Source of the DNA: Azadirachta indica
Taxonomy: Eukaryota; Streptophyta; Magnoliopsida; Sapindales; Meliaceae
Direction: 5' to 3'
DNA length: 64,000 nucleotides
NCBI GenBank assembly: GCA_022749755.1
Contig: CM040445.1
Coordinates: forward strand, 9,507,182 to 9,571,181
The notes under the pieces are model-generated. The model did no database searches. It saw only the letters and a program-made list of their open reading frames with translations, and had not been told where the DNA came from. Below, in pieces: positions 11,530 through 23,500 of the stretch. Numbering within the stretch: the first letter of the stretch is position 1; each line of letters starts with the position of its first letter. A program made the translations under genes and the position numbers.

Positions 11530-14500
11530 ATGGACAATGAATTCTATGAAGAACAGCTGGAAGTGCCATTTGGTATCCTGAATAGAATAATCATTGGAAT
11601 TTCAACGGAGGTTGAGAAAGTAAGATGCTATTTTAGCTTATTAAGTTGCTGCCCCTGTCTCCTTAGATCCATTAAATGGCATTGCTTTACTCATCAGTTT
11701 ATCAAGTTATTTCTCTTAAACAGTTCTGTGATTTCCTATGTAAATCTTCTTTCATTCTGCATTTTCCAGTTACTTGTTTCTTGATTCAATCTCATGATCT
11801 TTTTTAAACCCATTGCACCATAAATCTCTCGTGAGTCATATGCTTTTCATTGTTTAGCCCATGTGTAATGAAAAAGATGGCCTTTTGAATTCATTAGTCA
11901 TGTTTTATTGTTTATTGTTTAGGATACTGTGATGTATTTGCCATGACAAATAGTTTACAATCCTGCATCTCTAAACAGGAAAAGATAGCTGTAACTGAAA
12001 TTGGCGCAGTCAGTGAGGTTAGTGATCCTAAGCTGGGGCTTCCAAATCCGACTTCTGAGTGCTCCTCATGTGGGGCCAAAGATTTAAGGAGCTGTGAAGG
12101 TCTGATGCAAAATTTAGATGATAATTATGATACCTGATATATACCTGTTTATACAATTTGCTAGTGTTGCATAACTGTAGCTCTATCAATTTTTCAGGTC
12201 ACTTCGGTTTTATCAAGTTTCCATTCACAATACAACATCCTTATTTCCTATCTGAAGTTACAAAGCTTTTGAATAATATCTGCCCTGCGTGTAAATCTAT
12301 CCGGAAAGATCTAGTGGTCAAGGTCAGGTACCTAACTCTATGAGCTGATCTTAGAATTGTTATAATATTGGGAAAGTTAGAGATTCCCTATATATTTCTC
12401 TGTTGTAGCATTGAGAATATGAAGTAATACATGTTTAGCATTCTTTCTCTATTTATTCTGAAGTATTGTTGTCTTGCACCATCATAGTGCTTAATTTGGT
12501 TCTAAGCAGCTGTATCTGTGGCATTGGTGATTCTGTTGTTAAAGATTTTCTGATTGTTCTTATATGCGTGTCCCAGGGGGCTCGTTCTTTACGTAAAGAA
12601 CAACGGACAAGGGATTGCAGATATTGTGTTGTAAGTATTTTGGTTCTTCTTATTTATTTGTCTTCTTCCTTTTTACTCCTTGTGGACTCATAAAAGTTTT
12701 ATTTGTCTGATGAACAGAGAAATTCTGTAGCTTGGTACCCAAGAATGAAATTTAAAGTTTCACCCAAAGATCTCTCAAGGAATACTGCTATCATAGTCGA
12801 AATAGATGAAAAGCCTCGAAAGAAGTCTCAAAAGTTGGCTGATGATTACTGGGATTTTATTCCGAAAGAAGCACAACAAGAAGAAAATAGTGTGAAATCA
12901 AACAGAAAGGTTTTATCACATGCCCAGGTAGCATTGCCTTTGTGATTTTTTTCCTCCATTAATCTGACTGCATTTTTTTTAGCTGTTTTAACATGATTTT
13001 ATAAACCTTATTATGACCATCCCTCGTTGGTTGTCCATGTATTTCATTATCAAGAAGTGTATCCACGGCTTCTTGTACCAATTTCTCTTAACACATTACT
13101 AATTCCCTGGTGTAGATCTACTTGTTGTTAATAGATCGGTAAGGTCCCTACTTATGTAACAAGGAATTTCGCTACCTTAGGACAGTTAGAGTTACTGCCG
13201 CCGTTTACCAGGGCTTCCATTCAAAGATTATAACACTTCTCCTTTTGACTTTCCAGCACTGGGCAGGTGTCAGAGTCTATACATTCTGTTACCACTTAGC
13301 AGAGTCCTCTGTTATTAATAAACAGTCGCTAACCCCTGCTATGTGCTGCTTTCCTGATTTCAGAAATCATTCTACGGGAGCTGAAGGAGTGCTCTCCAAA
13401 ATGTATATTTTACAGCTGTTGTGTTTTTTGAGTTTTGGACAGAGCCTGACTGCTATGAGGCCTAACGTCTGTTGAATATGTTCATCCAAATGATAGTCAC
13501 ATATCTAGGTTTAGGCAATTATAGCACTAACTCTTCTTTCTTTCCTTTTCTGTTGTTTTTTGGTTTTGTACATGATGGTTTGGTTTTGGGCTCCTTGATC
13601 TCCTTTACTGAAAAAGTCATTATTTTATGTTAGTAAAATATCATTCCGAGTGCTACTGGTGAAAATTCCAAAGTCATGGGCCTATTTTGTTTATAATATA
13701 GCATGATATATTTGTATTGTTATGTTTTTGCCTATTCTGACTATGTTGGTGATACATATGTTTACGTTGTTGCCAATGCAAATGTTTCTGTTAAATACAG
13801 ATTACTGTCCTCTTAATTTTAAGATTGACGGATTTTGACTCATGTGATTGTTATTCTCTGTGGTATTTAGTGATGACCAACATATATCTTCTAGACTCTT
13901 GATGGCGTTAAAATGGTAGATAAATGTTTTGATGCTTTCAAATAGTCTTTTTCTTTTTTTGTTTTTGTTTCTAGGTTTCCACACCCAAGGCACTTTCCCC
14001 ACCAGCCTGCGCTTCCCCGGCCCAACTCTGAATTGCTGCATACTTTTAATAGTTTTTGTTGGATGTAATTTCCACTATCATATAAATGTGTCAGTGTTAT
14101 CTTTCTCAGAATTTTTCAATTTGGTGGGAAACCTTGTGATATACTTAGGTTGAGGACCAATCTTGTAACTGTTTTGAGAAGCCATTTTTAGTGAAGAGAT
14201 AACTACCTTTTCATTTATGAACCGGGCCAGTGGAATGGAAGAAGGGATTAGAGAACTATTCCATTTTCTTCCATGGTGCAGCAATGCTGGATACTTCCCG
14301 TACTACAGTGATTTTCATTACAATTAGTTGTTCAACTTTGATAACTTTAGTGTTGAAAGTACGTATGCCTAGAATGCTTATGGGGCCATCTGGAGTTGCT
14401 TCTTCCATGATCTCTTTTGATTATTGACCAAAGCTATTCCATCTCTTAGAAGTTTATATAATGATGAAATTTATTATTATTGTAGAGATTTCTGAAGGGA

Positions 14501-17455
14501 GAAGCTTAAATGTCTGGCAAATAAATTAATTCTTCTGCCAACTGTAGTTTTAATAGTGAATTTAGAAATGTCCAAGTTCCCACTCAAAATGTAGATTATA
14601 GGTCAGGGTCTAAGAATAGTACTGAGGCTTGCTTCCTTATTTGTGAGCCTCGGGATTCATTAAACCAAAACAACAAACAGTACAACAATGCAACAATGTA
14701 TGGAAGCTCTAATGGGAGATTTGTATTTTTTCTAGTTTGAAAATATTTGTGTGATAGGCTTTGGGAACTTGAATCGGTCGATTCTACATTTGCTTTTTGT
14801 TTCTTTCCAATGAGTTAAGCCCTTTCCATCTATGGGTGTTATCATAGGGTCATCCTGATCTTGCTCTGCTGACCCATTGGTCTTATGATGTTCACTTTCT
14901 GGTATATAGGTGCGTTTTCTGTTGAAAGATGTTGATCAAAGGTTCATTGAAAAGTTTATTCCAAGGAAAGATGCACTTTTCCTTAATTGTTTCCCTGTAA
15001 CGCCAAATAATCACCGCGTGACAGAAGTTGTTCGTGCTTTTTCAAATGGAAAGAAATTGATTTTTGTAAGTTTTTTTTTTTTTTGTCTTCACTACCTTTT
15101 TTGTTTTATTTGATATGGATGGCTTAAGACATAACCTTGGGTGTTCCACTTTTCTTTTCTCACGTAATGCATGCATCTGAGTAACTGCTGTAGGATGAAC
15201 GGACAAGGGCCTATAGGAAAATGGTTGATTTCAGAGGGAGACCTAGTGAATTGAGTTCTCTTGTTCATGACTGCTTAAAGATTTCGAAGGCAAGTTTAAC
15301 AGATTCTTATGCTTTCCTTTTTCAAGTCAATGGTTTTTTCTCATTTAAAAATGCTTTGTTCTTATGTTTGTAAAAAACTATGCAGCTTCAATTAGACAAG
15401 TCATCAAGAAAAGATTCTGCTGAAGTCCGGCAAAAGAAAAATATTGATGTTTCCAACAGCTCCGGTTTAAGATGGGTCAAAGATGTTGTTCTTGGGAAGC
15501 GAAATGATCATTGTTTCCGCATGGTAGTAACTGGTGACCCTAATATTAACCTCAGAGAAATTGGTATACCCTGTCATATTGCAGAGAGGTTACAGATTTC
15601 CGAGCATTTGACCACTTGGAACTGGGAAAGGTTAAATGCTTGCTGTAGCTTACGTCTTCTTGAGAAGGGGGAGCTTTATGTTCGTAGAAAGGGTAGCCTG
15701 GTACGTGTTCGACGTGTTGATGCACTCCAATTAGGAGACACTATTTATAGGCCCTTAGGTGATGGAGATATTGTATTGATCAATAGGCCACCTTCTATAC
15801 ATCTACACTCTGTCATTGCTCTATCAGTTAAGGTTCTTCCAGTAAGCTCGGTGGTCACATTAAATCCACTTTGTTGTTCCCCTTTTCATGGTGACTTTGA
15901 TGGTGATTGCCTTCATGGTTATATTCCTCAATCAATTGATGCCCGAGCAGAGCTCACCGACCTTGTAGCTTTAGATAGGCAATTAACTAATCAGCAGAGT
16001 GGTAGGAACTTGCTTTCACTTAGTCAAGATAGTTTGACTGCTGCTCATTTAGTCATGGAAGATGGTGTTTTCTTGAGCCTTTCGCAAATGCAGCTATTGC
16101 AAATGTTCTGCCCTCATCGATTGTTTTCTCCGGCAATTATAAAAGCTCCTTCACTTAACAGTGGTGTTTGGACTGGTAAGCAATTGTTCAGCATGCTCCT
16201 GCCTCCTGATTTTGAGTATATGTTTCCTTCGAAAGGTGTTCATATCAGTGGTGGGGAGCTTCTATCTTCTGAGGGATCTACTTGGCTGCGTGACTATGAT
16301 GACAACCTCTTTCAAAGTCTTACAAAGCACTGTCAGGATAAAGTGCTTGACTTCTTGTATGCTGCTCAGGAAGTTCTTTGTGAGTGGTTATCAATGAGGG
16401 GCCTGAGTGTTTCACTTTCAGACTTGTATCTCTCTTCTGACTCATGCTCCCGCAATAATATGATGGAAGAAATTTTTTATGGTCTGCAAGAAGCACAGAA
16501 CACTTGTAACTTTAAACAGCTGATGATAAATTCGTCTCAAGATTTTCTTATGAGTGCTGAAGATAATGGCAATGCCATGGGTTTTGACACGCAGCACTTG
16601 TCTTATGAGAAGCAAAGATCAGCTGCGCTCAGTCAAGCTTCCGTTGATGCCTTTAAGCAAGTGTTCTGGGATATTCAAAATTTAGCATATAAGCATGCAA
16701 GAAAGGACAACTCATTGCTGGCTATGTTTAAGGCAGGAAGTAAGGGTAATTTGCTGAAGCTAGTCCAGCACAGCTTGTGTGTTGGCCTGCAACATTCGTT
16801 GGCCCCATTGTCATTCAGATTCCCATACAAACTTTCTTGTACTGCATGGAACAGTCTAAAGGCTGGTGATGCCGCTGAATGTGCCAAGTGTTATATACCA
16901 TCTGCTGTGGTAAAAAATTCCTTTTTGACAGGATTGAATCCCTTGGAATGTTTTGTTCATTCAGTAACAAGTCGAGATAGTTCTTTCAGTGACAATGCTG
17001 ATCTTCCTGGGACTTTAAATCGAAAGCTTATGTTCTTCATGCGTGATTTGTACACCACATATGATGGAACAGTGAGAAATGCTTATGGCAATCAGCTTGT
17101 TCAATTCTCTTATAATAATGAGGGGACATCTGCTGCAACGGATGGGGTAGCTGGCCAACCTGTTGGTTCACTTGCAGCCTGTGCCATCTCTGAAGCTGCA
17201 TACAGTGCTTTGGATCAACCAATTAGTCTACTTGAAACTTCACCACTGCTAAATCTAAAGGTACATTCTCTTTCTATCCCCTCCCTATGTGAGAACTCAA
17301 ATCTATGTATTGCTGACTATGTTTCTATGTGCATGTCTGTGTGGAAATTCACCTTTGTCATTGAGCTGGAATAAGCCTGGGACAGGTTGGGGATTGCCAC
17401 CCCCCTCCCTGCCCGATCCCAGAAATTGTGATTTTTTATTTTTAATTGCTTTAGT

Positions 17456-17502
<47 letters not shown>

Positions 17503-20500
17503 AATTCACTTAAAAAGTATAGATAACCATGTCTAAAGGGTATTGTAATTACTTTTCTTTCAGCTTTTGCTTTGAGTGATAAAAAAATGTTAACCCTCCC
17601 TGCAAAAGAGAAGAGAAAAAGAGAGAGAATCTCTTTTATAGTTAATATTAGTTGCTCACATATTTTTGCACAAGTCTTTTTGAGCTTCAGATAGTAATAG
17701 ACAAAAGCATGATGGAGTTATGTTTCAAGTAGCATTGACTACTTTATGCATCAATGATGTTCAAAAGGTTATGAGCATTACATTCCTTGCAACTTTGCCT
17801 CATGCGATTAAAAAATATGGTAATCCCCGCCCGACAAAAAGAAAACATAAAGTCTTTCATGGTTGAAATTAATTAATTGTATTAGAGGGATTTTTGTAGT
17901 ATATTGTGTTTCAGGTGGCAATAGACAAAAAGCTTAACATATTATCTTGTAACCACCCATGCCAGTAAAGAATTTGATTCAACGTCTGCCTCAAGAATCT
18001 GAATATGGGGAACTAAAATGTAACAAAGACAAGGATTCTGTCTTGGCGACCACTGTTTTCTTGTTTAAAATGCTTCTTTTAGTGAATGCAAACTTACCAT
18101 AAATCATGCATACCCTAGCGATCCGTTTTGAAGATTATTGTATTTGTGATGAGGTACTTGCATTATTTTCAGCATAAAAATCATAATTCTGTAATACAAA
18201 GTATTAAAGTAGCTGTGCTAAAAGCTAAGAAGAAAGAAAGGTCATGAGGAAAAAACAGGAAAGTACAAAATAAAACAGGATATAAAACTATGCAAACATA
18301 GGAGTAATAACAAGAAGATTATTTTGCATACTAAAGAGGGATTAGGAGCTAAATCTTTTGTTTATGATGTGATAGTAAATTTGAAAATCACAGAAAAGTA
18401 CTTGCTTATTTATGTAAACAAAAGAAAAGTCGAGTATCTTATTTAAATTATTAGATTATGTAGCATACCTGGCCCTTTTCACATTTCATGTGCCACAATG
18501 ATTCAAACATATTGGCGACTTAAGTTGCATCATAATTTACAGACTAATATGTTACAGTCTTGTTTTGTGGAAGGAAGTTGTGCCCGGTCCTAGGCCTTCT
18601 TTGTTTTGTTCCTGTCAATATTCTGTGCATATTTGTGTTAATGAGATCTCAATAATTGATGGGAGTATCAGATTAGTTGGCTGAGTGAACTAAGTGTGCT
18701 ATCTGCTCTGAGGGCCTTACAAGTTCTGTTATTTGATAAAATTGTACAGAATGTACTGGAATGCGGTTCGAAAAAAAAAAGCAATGCAACCAAACTATGA
18801 CTCTATATTTATCAAAAAAACTGGGGAAGAGAAGGCATGGTTTTGAATATGCAGCTCTAGAAGTCAAGCACCATTTGGAATGCCTAATGTTTTCGGATAT
18901 TGTTTCTACTGCCATGATAATGTCAGCATCGATCTCCCTTTTTTTTTTTTTTTTTTTTTCCCTAGTCTCTCTTGGTTTTAGATTGACCATAATTGTAAAG
19001 TTCTGATCTGATGCTGGTTGCTGGCTTCTGTGGGTACTAGTTACTCTCCGCAGAGTTGCAGCAAGACGCATTTCAGTCCTTGGATGTGCCATTTTCATGT
19101 GCGCAAGGTAGTACAATGTCGGGTTACGTATTTTTGATATGCCTATGTCTTGTTTTCTGCTAAAAATCTGTGTGTTTTCCAGGAAATCATGAAGAGGACA
19201 AAATTGAATGCCAATTCCATTATTGTGTCCCTGTACAAGCAGATAAGCTTTGTAAGAACAGAATCAAAAGTTGGTGTTTCTGACTTGCACATATCAAACA
19301 AGTAAGTTGCTTCTCTCCTATCACCATGGAATTTAGTTGCTGTTACAGGAGGAAGTTACACAACATTTGTGCAACTATAGTTACCACTGTTATAAATGCA
19401 TTCAAACTCGACTGAAAAGAGAACTGGTAGAAATTCATATGATAGGAGCTGTACAGATGGTGTATTTTCTCTATTAAAAGTCATTATAAAGCAACTTCTA
19501 AACATGATGGTAGAAGGCATTACTGCTTAGCTTTCTGCCTGGAATTTAGTTCCCATTTTTAACCAAAAAATGAACTATACCAATGTGCATATGTAATCTC
19601 AGGCTAGCAGCTTTTGAACCCATCAATTCCTTCCATCTTCTAGAGCAGGAGATATTCGGTTTTTGTGATTGTTCTGTGTTTGAAACTTACAGCTGCCTAT
19701 GACCTTAGTTCTTCTGAACATTTTTTATTTGTATATGTCATATCGTAATTTACTCTTATCTTTTCATTTGTTGGCTTGTCTCTTTAACTGTGTTGAGTTT
19801 CAAATGCAATTTTTGTGCATTTGGTAAATTTTATTGTTAGAATATTATAGTGGCTACAAATTACTAAAATGAATACTTATAAATCAAAGTTAATTTTAAG
19901 TATTTATGTATACTATAATATAATATAATATAAATAAGCTGGCTTAAAATAATTTATTGCAAAAAATACAATATTTTTATTTATTATTTTCAAAAAGTAT
20001 AAAATAAAAGTGGTATAAAAGTAATAAAAAGAAAAAAATTTGAGGTTTTAACTTTTATTTTCTTCAAAATTGAATAATTATTTTAAGATAAATTTTGGAC
20101 TTTTGTAATTTAAAATAGATATATTTGGCATTATATTTAAAGATAATTCTGCATTTTGTTATACAAAATGCATTATTTTGAATCTTATTTGAATTATCAA
20201 CTAAGGGTGTAATTTCATTTTAGTCCTTAACCTTTCAGTAAATGTCACTTAGGTTGGTATGTTTCATATATTAGATAAAAAAGTCCTCAAGTTTTTTTAA
20301 AATCATCACTTTGGTCCCTAACGTTTTGGTTAATGTCACATAGGTCCCTTGACCAAACTTCCATCCACTTTTAGCTATTAGGTCATTTTTAATTTACCCT
20401 TTATTATATAATAATCTTTAATTTAATCTTAAAATTAATGAAAGTTATCATATTACTCCTATATATTAATTTTTTAGTCTTTTTTAAATTTTAACAAATA

Positions 20501-23500
20501 AATAGATAAAATCACATTTTTATAAATTTAATTAATAAAAAATAATTCTTTATTCATATCTCATAATCTTAATAATAGAATTAATTAATTGAACTTAAAA
20601 AACCCAAAAATAAAAAAAATCTTAATTTTAGTTTGTTTTATATATTTTATTAGATTTTATCTATTTTCATAAGATATAAAAAAAAATCTTAAAGAAAAAA
20701 ATCATTAATTTTTTCAATATAACACATACACATTTGTACATCAAACTATATTAGAAGTCAGATTTTAAAAAATTATTATTATTATTATAAAATAAAGATT
20801 TTTGTAATATTTTATTTGGAAAATCAAAATAATGAGTACTTTTATAATTTTTAACTCGAATTAACATTATGTAAAAATTTTATACTTGGATATTTTTATA
20901 TTTTTAATATTATTAGTAGTAAATAAGTAAATAAATTGTTGGCTGATAAATAAATTGTCTTTAGGATAGATTTCAGAGAGAAAATTTGTCGGTTTTAGCT
21001 GTTAATAAATTAAATTATTTGATTTTATTGCTAAGATTATGTGATTTGAATAAACTAATTTATTTATATATTAGCTTTTTCTTTGTTTGAATTAAAAAAA
21101 TCAAATAACTAATTTCAATTTATTTTAAACGCATTGTAATTTCTCATTAATAAAAAAAAGAAGAGGAAGAGACAATGAAGAAGAAGAATAATGAAAAGAA
21201 AGAAATAGAGAAGGAAAGGAAGAAGAAGAAAAAATAAAGAATTATTTTTTATTAATTAATTTTATAAAGTATGATTTTATCCTTTTAGTTAAAAATTAAA
21301 AAGATAAAAAAAAAACATATAGGAGTAATATGATGACCTTTCATAGATTTTAGGGTTTAATTCAAATTATTATATTATGAGGTGAATATTGAAAATTACG
21401 TAATGGCTTTAAGTAGACAGAAGTTTGGTCAAGGGACTTAGGTGACATTGACCGAAACATTAAGGACCAAAGTGATGATTTTTAAAAAACTTGAGGACTT
21501 ATCTATCTATTATGTGAAACATACCAACCTAAGTGATGTTACCTGAAATGTTAGGGACTAAAATGAAATTACCCCTTCAACTAAGTATAGGATTCCTTAA
21601 CATACTAGAAAAGACTATAATACTTAAAGTACACTAGATCTAGCAAAACTAAATAAGTTTAATTTTAATTTTAACACTCGCTCTTAAACTCAAGATGGTG
21701 GAGCAAGGTGAGTTTGGAGGCCAATGCAATTGAGATGAAAATCCCAAATTAGTAGTAGTGTCTAGAAGCGGTAGAAGAATAGGAGAAAAACAAGTAGTGC
21801 CTTCAAGAGGTGAGAAATAGTTTGCCTTCCATGAGTACTAGGAGTGCCTTCCATAGGTGCGTAGTAGTAATGTCTTCCGTAGGCAAAAGAGTGGTAATGC
21901 CAACCATAGTCAAGTAGTAGACGAAAAGATAGCCATAATTAGAGTTTTTTACTATTCTTTTCTTTTTTTTTTTTTCTTTTGAGTCAAAAACTAGATAATG
22001 CTCTCTAACCACCTCATAGAGCACATTATTGCTTAAAACGACTCTTAAACCGAAGGTCAAACCCAAGATCTAATATGCTTTGATGCCATGTTAAAAAAAA
22101 TAAAATTATATTGAATCTCATTTGAATTATTAACTAGGTAGATAGAAGTGCTTTTATATAGGCTAAAATAATAAAAAAATGTACGCTATGAATTCTCATA
22201 AGCCTAGGAATCCTTATTAGACCAGGTAAACCAAATACTTAAATTAGAATATACTTAATAACATAAGACTTAGTAAAACTAAATAAGTCTAATTTTAATT
22301 TTAACACTTTTCAAAATTAGGTTTAGAAAAGCAGCTTCTTCCATGCTTTTTAAAATCTATTGTAAGATGGGGCGATTTGCCAAAGTTGTTTTGAAAATAT
22401 TTTATTAGATACTTGAAAAGACTTAATTTTTTAAAATCACTTTTGCCTTTTGCAACAATAATCTCAAACGGGCTCCAAGAATGACCTAGTTAATAGCATC
22501 CTAATTGCTATTTTGACTTTAAAAGAAGCCATAAATATTCACTTAAGAAGTCTTCTCACTTCTTTTTGCTAAAGTGACTACATAATATATCATCATGGAT
22601 TGCGGAAGCAAGATGTGTTATAATTGAGTCAATCTCAATTTTCTTTTTGTGTTATTCTTTTACATGTTAACCTTTAAATCTATACTTCTACTATGAATCA
22701 GGCTTTTACTGTTCCAATTCTAGCATTGTGGCATCTTTTTTAAATTGTTGGAACTTGAAAATTTACATGTATTAGTAGGAAACAGTTCCTTTCAACTGCA
22801 ATCGGGTCCACTAATATTCTAGCCTGGAACTTTTCCGTCCATTTTAATTTAGCTAATTAAATTGCAGGGAGTGTTCTTCAATCGACCCGCAGAATGAATG
22901 CCATGATACATTATGCCTCTCTGTTATGATAGTTGAAAGCTCCAGGAAGTTCGTAGACTTGGATATGATTCGAAATTTGCTGATACCTTTCCTTCTGAGA
23001 ACAGTAGTCAAAGGTTGGAGTATTCTGCATGTCTGGATTTATGCTGCTTTACCATAAAGTTTTTGAATTCAATAATTGATAAGATATTGATTCATTTCTT
23101 TTCTGTTTATCATTTGTAGTTTCAAATGTCAGGTCATGCCTATGCCTTGTTGATATTGCTATAATTTGGGCCTTGAATTTTCATCAACTTTATGCTTGAA
23201 CTTGAGGCATTTGACATTGCTTTATGACTGATATGCATGCACACCATCAATTTAGCCACTTTAATTGTTCTGACTTTTACATCAATTATGAAGGAAATGA
23301 GGAGCCAATTTTTGCCTCTCTGTGATCTCATCACTTCAATTTAGGATGTTGATTAAATAGAGTTGTATCATATTCCCTTTGTCTAAAATTTATCTATTCA
23401 ATTTTGCTCAGTTGTAGTAGGAAACAGTGTGAATTGTTATTTGCCTTTAAAAAACTTGTCCATATACACATTAACCTATGACTTTTTAATTCACATATAG

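Larger units (their letters stand above)
19870..22470. mobile_element. MITE-like sequence in NRPD1 intron 11, split by a TRIM-like element
   Basis: The two parts (about 19870-20151 and 22307-22470) are AT-rich and non-coding. The flanks of the later insertion align in order with the sequence at about 340-660, including the CATGCTTTTTAAAAT-like and TTTTATTAGATACTT-like words. This indicates a dispersed non-autonomous family. The ends were not resolved and the class is not certain; hAT-type is only a guess. Confidence 0.4.

Noticed and set aside
17261..17374. NRPD1 ending in the ORF extension after exon 8
   Set aside because: The frame stays open for 38 codons past 17260, but a good GT donor sits at the conserved boundary and the rest of the protein is found downstream.
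17303..17513. ORFs over the TC/TA microsatellite (IYIYIY and RERERE)
   Set aside because: Simple-repeat translations without any domain.
18673..19116. 147-residue minus-strand ORF
   Set aside because: It is the antisense shadow of NRPD1 exons 9-10 and its poly-lysine reflects the T run.
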